Shown here one piece after another: positions 26,104 through 35,692 of a DNA stretch of 49,121 bases; position 1 is the stretch's first letter; every line of letters starts with the position of its first letter. The DNA lies in the NCBI GenBank assembly GCA_019750135.1, contig JAIEOV010000020.1, forward strand, positions 1-49,121. Direction: 5' to 3'. Both the position numbers and the translations under genes were made by a program. The stretch comes from Reyranella sp. (GTDB lineage: Bacteria; Pseudomonadota; Alphaproteobacteria; Reyranellales; Reyranellaceae). The notes below the pieces were generated by a model. It had not been told where the DNA came from and did no database searches. It was given only the letters and a program-made list of their open reading frames with translations.

Positions 26104-27272
26104 CCGCCGCTCCCCTCTGGCTGCTCACCCTGATCACCTTCTCAGGCACGCTCGCCATGCACATCTTCGTGCCGGCCCTGCCCGAGGCAGCCCATGCGCT
26201 CAATGCCAGCATGGGCAGCATGCAGCTCACCATGAGCGTCTACATCCTCGGCCTCGCCTTCGGGCAGCTGGCCTACGGGCCGCTGTCCGACCGCTTCGGC
26301 CGGCGTCCGGTGCTGATGGCGGGGCTGGTGCTCTATGCCGGCGCCGGCCTCGCCGCCGCATTGGTGCCCGACGTGCACAGCCTGATCGTCGCCCGCCTGC
26401 TGCAGGCGCTGGGCGGCTGCGCCGGGCTGGTGATCGGCCGCGCCATCGTGCGCGACACCGCCCTGCCCCAGGAAGCCGCGCGCCGCATGGCCGTCATGAA
26501 CCTGATGGTCGCGGTCGGACCGGGCGCAGCACCGCTGATCGGCGGCGCGCTGGCCTCGAGCCTCGGTTGGCGCTCGATCTTCTTCGCGCTGGCCCTGCTC
26601 GGCGTCGTGAACCTGCTGTTCAGCTGGCGCCTGCTGCCCGAAAGCAAGGCGCCGGCCAAGCCCGCCAAAGGCAACAGCCTTGCCCGCAACTACGGCCGGT
26701 TGCTGGTGTCACCGTCCTTCCTGGGCTACGCAATCGGCGGCGGCTGCGCCACGACTTCGATGTACGCCTTCATTGGCGCATCACCTTTCATCTTCGCCCA
26801 TCAGCTCCATCGGCCGGACTACGAGGTCGGCATCTATCCGGCGATCGTGCTGGCCGGCGTGTGGATCGGCAGCGTCGCGGCGACGCGCCTTATTCCCATC
26901 CTGCCGATCGACCGGCTGGCGGTGTGGGCCAACATGCTGAGCGTGCTTGCCTCGTTCGTCCTGCTGGGCGGCATCCTCGCCGGCCATCTCAGCGTGCTGA
27001 TGATCATGGTGCCGATGTTCGTGTTCGGCATGGGTGCGGGCGTTGCGTCGCCGTCGGCGATGACGCAGGCGATCAGCGTCAATCCCGCGGTGATCGGCTC
27101 TGCGTCCGGCCTCTACGGCTTCGCGCAGATGGGCGTCGGTGCGATTTGCACGGCGCTGGTCGGCATGGGCAGCAACCCCGCCCTCACCGCGGCGATCATC
27201 CTGGTGAGTGCGGGCGTTATCGGCCAGACCGCGTTCTGGCTGGCGCTACGCTATCGAGCCAAATCGACCTGA
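26100..27272 (+). CDS. MFS drug efflux transporter, Bcr/CflA type
   Basis: A 390-residue, twelve-helix inner-membrane transporter. FVPALPEAAHALNASMGSMQ after helix 1, then LAYGPLSDRFGRRPVLMAG (MFS motif A), RLLQALGGCAGLVIGRAIVRD, and VGPGAAPLIGGAL (drug:H+ antiporter motif C region) place it with Bcr/CflA multidrug pumps. It is translationally coupled to the MarR-type regulator by an ATGA overlap. It ends seven bases from the convergent aldolase-like gene. Confidence 0.93.
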   Translation: MTAAPLWLLTLITFSGTLAMHIFVPALPEAAHALNASMGSMQLTMSVYILGLAFGQLAYGPLSDRFGRRPVLMAGLVLYAGAGLAAALVPDVHSLIVARLLQALGGCAGLVIGRAIVRDTALPQEAARRMAVMNLMVAVGPGAAPLIGGALASSLGWRSIFFALALLGVVNLLFSWRLLPESKAPAKPAKGNSLARNYGRLLVSPSFLGYAIGGGCATTSMYAFIGASPFIFAHQLHRPDYEVGIYPAIVLAGVWIGSVAATRLIPILPIDRLAVWANMLSVLASFVLLGGILAGHLSVLMIMVPMFVFGMGAGVASPSAMTQAISVNPAVIGSASGLYGFAQMGVGAICTALVGMGSNPALTAAIILVSAGVIGQTAFWLALRYRAKST

Positions 27273-27279
27273 AGGCGGC

Positions 27280-28041
27280 TTACTGCCGCCAGTTGCTACC
27301 CTTGCCCTCGATCTGGCGCAGCGCGGCATTCCAGTAGGTCAGGCCATATCCGGGATTGGCGCGCTGTTGCTTGGCACGCTCGCCGTACTGGCGGATGACC
27401 TCGGGATCGATCGGCGCCGGCTCCTCGTCGAGACCGCGGGCAATCACCTCGACCTCGCAGGCGCGCTCGAGCATGTAGAGGCGACGCAGCGCGCCCGGGA
27501 TCGTGGCGCCGACGGTCAGCAAGCCGTGGTTGCGAAGCACCACCGAGTTGCCGTGCTGGCAGGTCACGCCCAGCGCGTCGCATTCCTCCTGCGAAGTCGG
27601 CATGCCGTACTCGTGATAAACGAGGTCGTCATAGACCGCGAGCGCATCCTGGGAGATCGGCCGGATACCCTTCTTCAGCACCGAGATGCCGGTCCCTGCG
27701 CGCGTGTGGGTGTGCATGACGCAGTTGGCATCGGGCCGCGCCTTGTAGACACCGCTGTGGATGGTGAAGCCCGCGGCGTTGAACTTACCGTCGTTCGAGT
27801 AGACCTTCCCGTCGAGGTCCATCTTCACCAGGCTCGACGCGGTGATCTCCTCGAACAGGTCCCCGTAGTTGTTGATCAGGAAGCAGTTGGGCTCGCCCGG
27901 AATGCGCACCGTCATGTGGGTGTCGATCGTGTCGGTCCAGCCGTAGAGGTCGGTGATCCGATAGAGCGCGGCAAGGTCGCAGCGCGCCTGCCATTCGGCA
28001 TCGGTCATGTTGGGACGGTCGACTTGCGGCGGCGCATTCAT
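27280..28041 (-). CDS. Class II aldolase/adducin domain protein
   Basis: A 253-residue protein. Zinc-site histidines are in MHTHTRAGTG and RNHGLLTVG, and HMTVRIPGEPNCFLINNYG gives the substrate phosphate-binding region of the fuculose-aldolase/adducin fold. TYWNAALRQIEGKGSNWRQ is a typical end for the branch that lacks clear phosphate ligands and is annotated as class II aldolase or decarboxylase-like. The start at 28041 has ggagaa upstream. The 150-base gap to the divergent monooxygenase gene has no evident element beyond a possible promoter. Confidence 0.88.
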   Translation of the reverse strand: MNAPPQVDRPNMTDAEWQARCDLAALYRITDLYGWTDTIDTHMTVRIPGEPNCFLINNYGDLFEEITASSLVKMDLDGKVYSNDGKFNAAGFTIHSGVYKARPDANCVMHTHTRAGTGISVLKKGIRPISQDALAVYDDLVYHEYGMPTSQEECDALGVTCQHGNSVVLRNHGLLTVGATIPGALRRLYMLERACEVEVIARGLDEEPAPIDPEVIRQYGERAKQQRANPGYGLTYWNAALRQIEGKGSNWRQ

Positions 28042-28190
28042 CGCGGTTCTCCGTACTCGGGTTCGCAGTGTTGACCTGATTTTAGTGCAACTCGCGGGCC
28101 AGCGCGAGTGGACCGCTCTTTCGCCCCTCGGCACACTATTTGCCTGTCGTCGCTCGGCGGCAGTCATTTTGTTTTCGGGAGGTTCGAACC

Positions 28191-29507
28191 GTGGCCGGCA
28201 ATCCGTTTCATCTCGCGTGGTTCCTCCAGGGCTCGAGCGCGCAAGCCTGGGGTGAGGCCTGGACCGGCCATATCGGCACGTCGTGGATGGAGCCCGAGCT
28301 GTTCCTCAACATGGCGCGCACGCTCGAGCGCGCCTGCTTCGACTACATCCTGCTCGAAGATTCATCTTATGTCGGCGAAAGCTTCGGCGGCTCGACCGAG
28401 ATCTACCTGAAGAACGCCATCGCCGTGCCGCGCCAGGATCCGTCGGTCGTGGCGGCGCTGATGACCCAGGTGACGTCGCGCATCGGCATCGTTCCGACTT
28501 TCGGAACATACGCCTATCACCCCTACCTGCTCGCCCGCCTGGTGGCGACGCTCGACCAGGTGTCGGGCGGGCGCATCGGCTGGAACGCCGTCACCGGCAG
28601 CTCGGATTTTGCGGCTATGAATTTCGGCATGCAGGGCATGCCCGATCACGACCTGCGCTACGACATGGCCGACGAATACATGGAGGTGTGCCGCGGCCTG
28701 TGGGGCTCGTGGGAGCCGGGCGCCATCGTCGCCGACCGCAAGTCGGGCGTGCTGGTCGATCCGACCAAGGTCCATGCCGTCAACTACCAGGGCAAGTACT
28801 TCAGCACGCGCGGGCCGCTCAACTCGGGACCGGCGCCGCAGGGCCAGCCGGTGATCGCCCAGGCCGGCGGCTCGCCGCGCGGTCGCAAGTTCGCCGCCGC
28901 CCACGCCGACACCATCGTCGTGCACGCCAAGGGCATCGAGGCGATGAAGGCCTACCGCGAGGACGTGCACAAGCACATGGTCGCACAGGGCCGCAAGCCG
29001 TCGGACTGCAAGGTGCTGTTCCTGATCAATCCGATCATCGGCGAGACCATGGAAGAGGCAAAGGACCGCAAGAAGAAGCGCGAGGCCATCGCCTTCGAGA
29101 AGATCGACGAACGCCTGGCGCATTTCGGCAAGGTCACCAACATCGACTTCGGCACATTCGATCTCGACAAGCCCCTACCCGACCACGTCACGACCAACGG
29201 CCACCAGGCCAACCTGGAACAGTTCCGCAAGATGGCGAACGGGCGGTCGATCCGCGAGACCATGGCGAGCTTCAACGCCGTCGATCTTTCAGTCGAGCTT
29301 GTCGGCACGCCCGACTCCATCGCTGCGCGCATGGGCGAGGTCATGGATGAGGTGGGCGGCGACGGTTACCTGTTCTCGATGCCCAACGTGAACCGCCGCA
29401 CCCTGGCGGAGATCGAGGACGGGCTGATCCCCGCGCTGCAGGACCGCGGCCTGATGCGCAAGGCGTACGAGCACAAGCACTTCCGCGACAATCTTCTGGC
29501 CTACTGA
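28191..29507 (+). CDS. LLM flavin-dependent monooxygenase, NtaA/SnaA/DszA type
   Basis: A 438-residue enzyme. PFHLAWFLQGSSAQAWGEAW at the N-terminus, DYILLEDSSYVGESFGGSTE, the flavin site SGGRIGWNAVTGSSDFAAMNFG and GQPVIAQAGGSPRGRKFAA are diagnostic of the nitrilotriacetate/dibenzothiophene-sulfone monooxygenase subgroup. It uses FMNH2 from a separate reductase, not seen here. The GTG at 28191 has a strong gggagg. It is followed 10 bases later by a spermidine-type ABC importer operon, so the imported compound is probably its substrate or a precursor (inference). Confidence 0.93.
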   Translation: MAGNPFHLAWFLQGSSAQAWGEAWTGHIGTSWMEPELFLNMARTLERACFDYILLEDSSYVGESFGGSTEIYLKNAIAVPRQDPSVVAALMTQVTSRIGIVPTFGTYAYHPYLLARLVATLDQVSGGRIGWNAVTGSSDFAAMNFGMQGMPDHDLRYDMADEYMEVCRGLWGSWEPGAIVADRKSGVLVDPTKVHAVNYQGKYFSTRGPLNSGPAPQGQPVIAQAGGSPRGRKFAAAHADTIVVHAKGIEAMKAYREDVHKHMVAQGRKPSDCKVLFLINPIIGETMEEAKDRKKKREAIAFEKIDERLAHFGKVTNIDFGTFDLDKPLPDHVTTNGHQANLEQFRKMANGRSIRETMASFNAVDLSVELVGTPDSIAARMGEVMDEVGGDGYLFSMPNVNRRTLAEIEDGLIPALQDRGLMRKAYEHKHFRDNLLAY

Positions 29508-29517
29508 CGGAGCCCTC

Positions 29518-30618
29518 ATGCGCAACTCTTCGACTATCGGCCGCCGTGCGACGCTCGGCATCCTGGGCGCAGGCCTCGCCGCGCCGTTCATCCGTCCCGC
29601 CGCGGCGCAGGCGGCGTGGCCCGAGCAGACGACCATCCCGGCGATCCTGAAGGGCTCCGGCGAAGTGCGCATTGCGGGCTTCGGCGGCACCATGAACGAT
29701 GCGCAGCTCAAGGCCTACTACGAACCGTTCGAGAAGATCTCCGGCATCAAGGTGCGCGCCTTCCCCGGCTCCGATCCGACCAAGATCAAGGCCATGGTCG
29801 AGACCGGCAACGTCGAATGGGACCTGGCGCAGCTCAGCCGCGGCTCGATCATGAACCTCCAGAAGCGCGGCGATTATTTCGAGAAGATCGACTACGACAT
29901 CGTCGATCCCGGCGTCGACCCTGCCTATCGCTTCGAGTACGGGCTGGAGATGCTGGTGTGGGCCCAGGTGCTGGCCTACCGCAAGGACCTCATCAAGGGC
30001 GAGCCCAAGGGCTGGGCGGATTTCTGGGACACCAAGAAGTTCCCCGGCGAGCGGGCCATGTACGGCACGACCTCCGGCGGATTTCCCGAGATGGAGTTCG
30101 CGCTGATGGCCGCCGGCGTGCCGCCGGACAAGGTCTATCCGATCGACATCGACAAGGCCCTGGCGAGCTACGAAAAGATCAAGAAGGACGTCGTCAAATG
30201 GTGGGACACCGGCGCGGTGCCCATCCAACTCCTGACCGACCGCGAGGTCTCCATGACCACCGTATGGAACGGTCGCATGGCGGCGCTGCAGGCGGCCGGC
30301 GTGCCGGCGGAGATCTCGTGGGGCCAGGGCCTTTCCAAGCGCGACGCCTGGGGCATCCCCAAGGGCGCCAAGAACAAGGCCAACGCGATGAAGTTCGTGG
30401 CCTACTCGACCATGGCGATCCCGCAGGCGCGTATCGCCTTCGCCATTCCCTACGGTTCGGTCAACAACGCGTCGAACGAATACATCCCGCCTGACCGGCT
30501 GGCCGTGCTGCCGAGCGCGCCCGACATCAAGAAGCAGCTGCTCAACTACAACTACGATTGGTGGATCGACAATCGCGAGGCGGCGGTCGGCCGCTTCAAC
30601 AAATGGCTGCTGAGCTAG
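29518..30618 (+). CDS. ABC transporter substrate-binding protein, PotD/spermidine-putrescine type
   Basis: A 366-residue periplasmic binding protein. The N-terminus STIGRRATLGILGAGLAAPF looks like a Tat signal, with cleavage after AAA-Q near residue 31. The mature region has IAGFGGTMNDAQLKAYYEPFEK, KIKAMVETGNVEWDLAQLSRG and ERAMYGTTSGGFPEMEFALM, typical of family 1/PotD-like binding proteins. It is not a canonical polyamine binder by sequence, and the ligand may be an amine or an organic acid. Second gene of a five-gene block with the DszA-type monooxygenase, ATPase and two permeases. Confidence 0.92.
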   Translation: MRNSSTIGRRATLGILGAGLAAPFIRPAAAQAAWPEQTTIPAILKGSGEVRIAGFGGTMNDAQLKAYYEPFEKISGIKVRAFPGSDPTKIKAMVETGNVEWDLAQLSRGSIMNLQKRGDYFEKIDYDIVDPGVDPAYRFEYGLEMLVWAQVLAYRKDLIKGEPKGWADFWDTKKFPGERAMYGTTSGGFPEMEFALMAAGVPPDKVYPIDIDKALASYEKIKKDVVKWWDTGAVPIQLLTDREVSMTTVWNGRMAALQAAGVPAEISWGQGLSKRDAWGIPKGAKNKANAMKFVAYSTMAIPQARIAFAIPYGSVNNASNEYIPPDRLAVLPSAPDIKKQLLNYNYDWWIDNREAAVGRFNKWLLS

Positions 30619-30619
30619 C

Positions 30620-30640
30620 GGCCATGAATGGCGTAGGGCC

Positions 30641-30653
<13 letters not shown>
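30620..30653 (+). repeat. 17-bp tandem duplication creating a mini-ORF before the ATPase start
   Basis: ggccatgaatggcgtag is followed at once by ggccatgaacggcgcgg (14 of 17 identical). The first copy supplies an ATG at 30624 that opens a six-codon frame ending in TGA at 30642-30644, overlapping the ATPase ATG at 30641 (ATGA). Confidence 0.7.
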
Positions 30654-31729
<1,076 letters not shown>

Positions 31730-31740
31730 GGCAGTCATAA

Positions 31741-31799
31741 GGGAGCGCGGGCCTCTGGCCCGCTTCACGATCAAGAGCGGGCCGCAGGCCCGCGCTCCC
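31741..31799. repeat. Nested palindromic repeat, copy B (inside the transporter operon)
   Basis: The 23-base arms contain gcgggcctctggcccgc on the left (31741-31763) and gcgggccgcaggcccgc on the right (31777-31799), complementary except in the small inner loop. Same architecture as the copies near 23 and 33 kb, with a different core. It sits between ATPase and permease, ending six bases before the permease ATG. Confidence 0.85.
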
Positions 31800-31805
31800 A
31801 ATCTG

Positions 31806-32621
31806 ATGCCGTTCCTGCTGGCGGCGCCGCTGATCGTGTTCATGCTCGCCTTCTACGCCCTGCCGGTGGTGGCGATGCTGATGCGCAGCGTTTCCGATCC
31901 GAGCTGGACGCTCGACCACTACGCCGCCCTGTCCGACGACGCGGTGTTCCTGAAGACCTTTGCCAACACCTTCTACACTTCCCTCATCGTCACCCTGGTG
32001 AGCCTGCTGCTGGGCTATCCGGTGGCGATGGCCCTGGTGCGCGCGCCGCGCTGGGCGCCGATCATCCTTGTGCTGATCATGCTGCCCTTCTGGACCAGCG
32101 TGCTGGTGCGCAGCTACGCCTGGATGGTGCTGCTGGGCCGCCACGGCCTGTTCAACGAGGCGCTGATCGCCGCCGGCATGATCGACCGGCCGTTGCGCAT
32201 CCTCAACACGCCGCTCGCCACGCAGATCGCGATGAGCCACATCCTGCTGCCCTACATGATCCTGCCGATCGCGAATGCGCTGCGCCAGATCGATCCCTCG
32301 TTGCTGCGCGCGGCGTCGGGCCTGGGCTCGCCGCCGTGGCGCACCTTCCTGCAGGTGACGTTGCCGCTCTCCATGCCCGGCGTCGCGGCGGGCGTGCTGC
32401 TGGTGTTCGTGCTGGCGCTCGGCTTCTACATCACCCCGGCCATGGTGGGCGGCCCGCGCGAGATCACGATCTCCATGCTGATCGCCCAGCGCGTCGACCA
32501 GCTCGACTGGGCCTATGCCGCCACGCTCTCGGCCGTGCTGCTGGCCACGGCGCTCGCCATCATCGGCGCCTTCTATCGCCTCCCGGGCGTCGGCAACGCC
32601 TTCCGGATGGATGCACGATGA
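31806..32621 (+). CDS. ABC transporter permease, PotB type
   Basis: A 271-residue permease starting MPFLLAAPLIVFMLAFYALP (first helix). WTSVLVRSYAWMVLLGRHG is a conserved PotB-type segment, and the EAA loop is RAASGLGSPPWRTFLQVTLPLS. About six membrane helices are visible. The open frame extends back to a TTG at 31722 overlapping the ATPase stop, but that extension is just the translated palindromic repeat, so I place the start at 31806, although its Shine-Dalgarno would have to come from the repeat. The other half of the channel overlaps its stop by ATGA. Confidence 0.88.
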   Translation: MPFLLAAPLIVFMLAFYALPVVAMLMRSVSDPSWTLDHYAALSDDAVFLKTFANTFYTSLIVTLVSLLLGYPVAMALVRAPRWAPIILVLIMLPFWTSVLVRSYAWMVLLGRHGLFNEALIAAGMIDRPLRILNTPLATQIAMSHILLPYMILPIANALRQIDPSLLRAASGLGSPPWRTFLQVTLPLSMPGVAAGVLLVFVLALGFYITPAMVGGPREITISMLIAQRVDQLDWAYAATLSAVLLATALAIIGAFYRLPGVGNAFRMDAR

Positions 32622-33436
32622 CGACCCTCGGAATGATGGGGGCCCGCATCCTGCCCGCGACCGTCGTCGGGCTGATCCTGCTGTTCCTCGCCTTCCCGAT
32701 CCTGGTCGTGATCGTGGTGTCGTTCTCCTCGGCGACCTACCTCACCTTCCCGCCGCCGGCCTTCGGCCTGAAATGGTACGACGCCTACTTCAGCAGCGCG
32801 GACTGGCTGCGGCCGACCTGGCTCAGCCTGTGGGTCGCCGCCGCCGTCGTCGTGTTGGCGACGTTGCTCGGCACACTGGCGGCACTCGGCATCGCCCGCC
32901 TGCCGCGAGCGGCGCGGGTCGTGGTGGCAGGCCTGGTGCTGTCGCCGCTGATCGTGCCCGGCATCGTCGTGGCGATCGGAATCTACTACGCCTTCGCGCG
33001 CTACGGCCTGGTGGGCTCGCCGGTCGGGCTGATCATCGCCCATACCTGCCTCGCCGTGCCCTTCGTCGTGACCAGCGTGAGCGCCAGCCTCGCCGGCATC
33101 GATCCGCGGCTCGAGCAGGCCGCGCTCAGCCTCGGGGCCACGCCACGCGCCACCTTCTTCCAGGTGACGCTGCCCCTGATCCGTCCGGGCGTGCTGGTCG
33201 GCGCGCTGTTCGCCTTCATCACCTCGTTCGACGAGCTGATCGTCGCGCTGTTCATCTCGGGCTCCGGCGCCGTCACCCTGCCGCGACGCATGTGGGACGA
33301 CCTGCGCTTCCAGATCGATCCCACGATCGCCGCGGTCTCGACGCTGACCATCGTGCTGACCGTGGCGCTGATGTGGGGCGCCCACCTCCTCAGGAAACAC
33401 GCCGAGCGTCAGGTCACGAAGACGGGCCGACCTTGA
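32618..33436 (+). CDS. ABC transporter permease, PotC type
   Basis: A 272-residue permease: six predicted helices, with LSPLIVPGIVVAIGIYYAFAR, the EAA loop EQAALSLGATPRATFFQVTLPLI and the C-terminal FDELIVALFISGSGAVTLPRRMW, all typical of PotC/YdcV. It starts in an ATGA overlap with the PotB-type gene. It completes the importer with the binding protein at 29518 and ATPase at 30641. It is followed by the nested palindrome at 33449-33578. Confidence 0.93.
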   Translation: MTTLGMMGARILPATVVGLILLFLAFPILVVIVVSFSSATYLTFPPPAFGLKWYDAYFSSADWLRPTWLSLWVAAAVVVLATLLGTLAALGIARLPRAARVVVAGLVLSPLIVPGIVVAIGIYYAFARYGLVGSPVGLIIAHTCLAVPFVVTSVSASLAGIDPRLEQAALSLGATPRATFFQVTLPLIRPGVLVGALFAFITSFDELIVALFISGSGAVTLPRRMWDDLRFQIDPTIAAVSTLTIVLTVALMWGAHLLRKHAERQVTKTGRP

Positions 33437-33448
33437 GGGCGTCATCGT

Positions 33449-33578
33449 CTTCCGGACCGCCGGCCTCTGGCCGGCTCATACTCTTCGGAGCGCGGACCTC
33501 CAGGTCCGCATCATGAGCTGAGCGGACCTGGAGGTCCGCGCTCCAACATGAGCCGGCCAGAGGCCGGCGGTCCGGAAG
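33449..33578. repeat. Nested palindromic repeat, copy C (two palindromes, one inside the other)
   Basis: The outer arms, 31 bases each (33449-33479 and 33548-33578), are perfectly complementary and contain ccggcctctggccgg. The inner arms, 23 bases each (33487-33509 and 33522-33544), are also perfect and are identical to those of copy A at 23 kb. Each arm also folds on itself. It lies between convergent genes, where it can end both transcripts. Confidence 0.95.
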
Positions 33579-33588
33579 AGCATGAGCA

Positions 33589-34746
33589 TCATTCGGCGTT
33601 CATGCCTTTCATGAAGGTCGACGGCACGACGCTCTTCACGGACTGCGCGCGCTTGGCGAGCCAGTAGGCCTGCGCCGGCGGCACCGAGCCGAACTGTCGA
33701 TCGACGCCGAGCTTCTGCGCGGCATCCATCGGCCAGTTGGGATTGTACAAAAGCTCGCGGGCCAGCGCGATCAGGTCCGCCCTGCCCTCCTGCAGGATCT
33801 GCTCGGCCTGGTCGGCGTGCACGATCAAGCCGACCGCCATGCTCATGATATCGGCGTCGCGCCGCAGCCGCTCGGCGTATGGCACCTGGTAACCGTAGGT
33901 CACCGGGCCCGCGCTCACCACCGGCGAGCCGCGCATGCCGCCCGAGCTGCAGTCGATCACGTCGACGCCCTTGGGCTTCAGGATCTTGGCCAGCGCCACG
34001 CTCTGGTCGGGTCCCCAGCCGGCATCGTCCTCGACCGAGAAGCGCACGAACAGCGGCTTGCTGGCCGGCCAGTAGGTGCGCACGCATTCGACGACTTCGA
34101 TGCAGAAGCGCATGCGGTTGAGCTCGCTGCCGCCGTAGTCGTCGTTGCGCACGTTGGAGAACGGCGACAGGAACTGGTGGATCAGGTAGCCGTGCGCTGC
34201 GTGAATATCGAGCACGTCGAAGCCCGCCTCGTGGGCGCGCCGCGCCGCCTGGCCCCAGCGCTCGATCACCTCGGGGATCTCCTCGCGCGTCAGCGCGCGC
34301 GGCGTCGGATCGGTCTCCGGCGCGTTCCGGGCGCTCGACGACACCAGCTCCCACTGGTCCCAGTCATCGATGCCGTCCGGCTTGAGCGGCGCGCCGCCTT
34401 CCCACGGCCGGAAGCGCCGCGCCTTGCGGCCGGAATGGCCGAGCTGGATGCCGGGCACCGAATTGTGCTGGCGGATGAATTCCACGCAGCGCTTCAAGCC
34501 GGGGATGAAGGCGTCGTCCCAGATGCCGAGGTCGCCGACCGTGCCGCAGCCGCGGCGCTCGACCTTGGTCGATTCCATGATCACCAGCCCCGCCCCGCCC
34601 GCGGCATAGCGGCCGGCATTCATCAGGTGCCAGTCGGTGGCAAAGCCCTTGACGGCCGAATACTGGTGCATGGGGGCCACCACGACGCGGTTCTTCAAGG
34701 TCACGTCGCGAATGGAAATCGGTTCGAACAGCATCGGCTGCGCCAT
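33589..34746 (-). CDS. NADH:flavin oxidoreductase, old yellow enzyme family (YqjM-like)
   Basis: A 385-residue TIM-barrel flavoenzyme. LFEPISIRDVTLKNRVVVAPM with the YqjM-like MHQYSA segment, IQLGHSGRKA and GFDVLDIHAAHGYLIHQFLSP (active-site His pair) with RNDDYGGS are diagnostic. LALARELL-like ALARELLYNPNW near the end binds the FMN phosphate. The family reduces activated double bonds using NAD(P)H. The start at 34746 has gggggag upstream. It is divergent from the CoA-binding protein gene with only 15 bases between start codons. Confidence 0.93.
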   Translation of the reverse strand: MAQPMLFEPISIRDVTLKNRVVVAPMHQYSAVKGFATDWHLMNAGRYAAGGAGLVIMESTKVERRGCGTVGDLGIWDDAFIPGLKRCVEFIRQHNSVPGIQLGHSGRKARRFRPWEGGAPLKPDGIDDWDQWELVSSSARNAPETDPTPRALTREEIPEVIERWGQAARRAHEAGFDVLDIHAAHGYLIHQFLSPFSNVRNDDYGGSELNRMRFCIEVVECVRTYWPASKPLFVRFSVEDDAGWGPDQSVALAKILKPKGVDVIDCSSGGMRGSPVVSAGPVTYGYQVPYAERLRRDADIMSMAVGLIVHADQAEQILQEGRADLIALARELLYNPNWPMDAAQKLGVDRQFGSVPPAQAYWLAKRAQSVKSVVPSTFMKGMNAE

Positions 34747-34747
34747 G

Positions 34748-34753
34748 TATACT
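34748..34753 (+). promoter_or_regulatory. Possible -10 element for a leaderless CoA-binding-protein transcript
   Basis: TATACT lies eight bases before the ATG at 34762, which has no Shine-Dalgarno sequence. A transcript beginning at or next to that ATG would be leaderless. The -35 region is weak (ttcgaa at 34723-34728, spacing 19), so this is only a suggestion. Confidence 0.3.
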
Positions 34754-34761
34754 CCCCCACC

Positions 34762-35247
34762 ATGTCCGTGAATCACGACCGCTACGACGACGCCTACCTG
34801 CGCCGTATCCTGCGCGAGACCAAGACCATCGCAATGGTCGGCGCCTCGGCCAACTGGAATCGTCCCAGCTATTTTGCAATGAAGTACTTGCTGGACCGCG
34901 GCTACCGCGTCCTGCCGGTCAATCCCGCCGCCGCCGGCCAGGAGATCATGGGCCAGAAGGTCTACGGCTCGCTCGAGGAGCTGCCACTGAAGGCCGACAT
35001 GGTCGACATCTTCCGCAACTCCGAGGCCGCCGGCCCGATCACCGATGCCGCCATCGCACACGGCGCCAAGGTGGTGTGGATGCAGCTCGGCGTGCGCAAC
35101 GACGCGGCCGCCGAACGGGCCGAGGAGGCCGGGCTGAAGGTCGTCATGAACCGCTGCCCCAAGATCGAGCATTCGCGGCTCAGCGGCACCATCGAATGGC
35201 ACGGCATCGCCAGCGGCGTCATCAGCAGCAAGAAGCGGGCGCTTTAG
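34762..35247 (+). CDS. CoA-binding protein (YccU-type Rossmann fold)
   Basis: A 161-residue single Rossmann domain. TKTIAMVGASANWNRPSYFAM is the CoA-binding loop, and GYRVLPVNPAAAGQEIMGQKVYGSLEELP and VVWMQLGVRNDAAAERAEEAGLKVVMNRCPKIEH (read in pieces) fit the YccU/COG1832 group related to succinyl-CoA synthetase alpha. The biochemical role of the family is not settled. Divergent from the old-yellow-enzyme gene. Its stop overlaps the GTG of the decayed gene downstream. Confidence 0.9.
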   Translation: MSVNHDRYDDAYLRRILRETKTIAMVGASANWNRPSYFAMKYLLDRGYRVLPVNPAAAGQEIMGQKVYGSLEELPLKADMVDIFRNSEAAGPITDAAIAHGAKVVWMQLGVRNDAAAERAEEAGLKVVMNRCPKIEHSRLSGTIEWHGIASGVISSKKRAL

Positions 35248-35692
35248 TGAGCCTGGCCCGCCGCCGCAGTCTCCTGCTGGACGGCGCGGCGCTGCTCGGC
35301 GGCGCGACAGCGGCCAATCGGCGGCGGACTATGCCGTCTTCAGCGAGCTTTCGCCCGATACCAAGGCGATGAAGCCGGGCTGGAACCGGCGGATATTCAC
35401 CGACACCGACATCCGCAAGGGCAACGCCATCCAGTGTGACTTTGCGACGGGCATCGTCAGCCTGGCGCCGGGGACCTATCAACTCGCCGGCATGTCCATC
35501 GTGACCTACCACACCGGCGCCGAGCCGCCGGGAACGACCACGACCAAGGCCCGCAACGCTGCCGCGGGCTACTGCCGGCTGCGCACCGTCGAGCCGGGCG
35601 ACAAGGCGGAGGTCTCGAGCCTGCGCGGGATCGACAACGGCAATGCCAGCGTGATCTGGCCGACGCCCACGTTGGCTCGACCCCTCTCATGA
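35247..35692 (+). pseudogene. Decayed secreted-protein gene (frameshifted and truncated)
   Basis: GTG at 35247 begins a Tat/Sec-like signal, SLARRRSLLLDGAALLGGATAAN, in frame with a stop at 35373. The expected continuation is in another frame: SAADYAVFSELSPDTKAM followed by KPGWNRRIFTDTDIRKGN and a 100-residue beta-rich chain with two cysteines, to a stop at 35692. One frameshift near 35300-35325 separates signal and mature part. The C-terminus seems cut short where it meets the convergent phosphotransferase remnant. I do not recognise the family. Confidence 0.6.
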
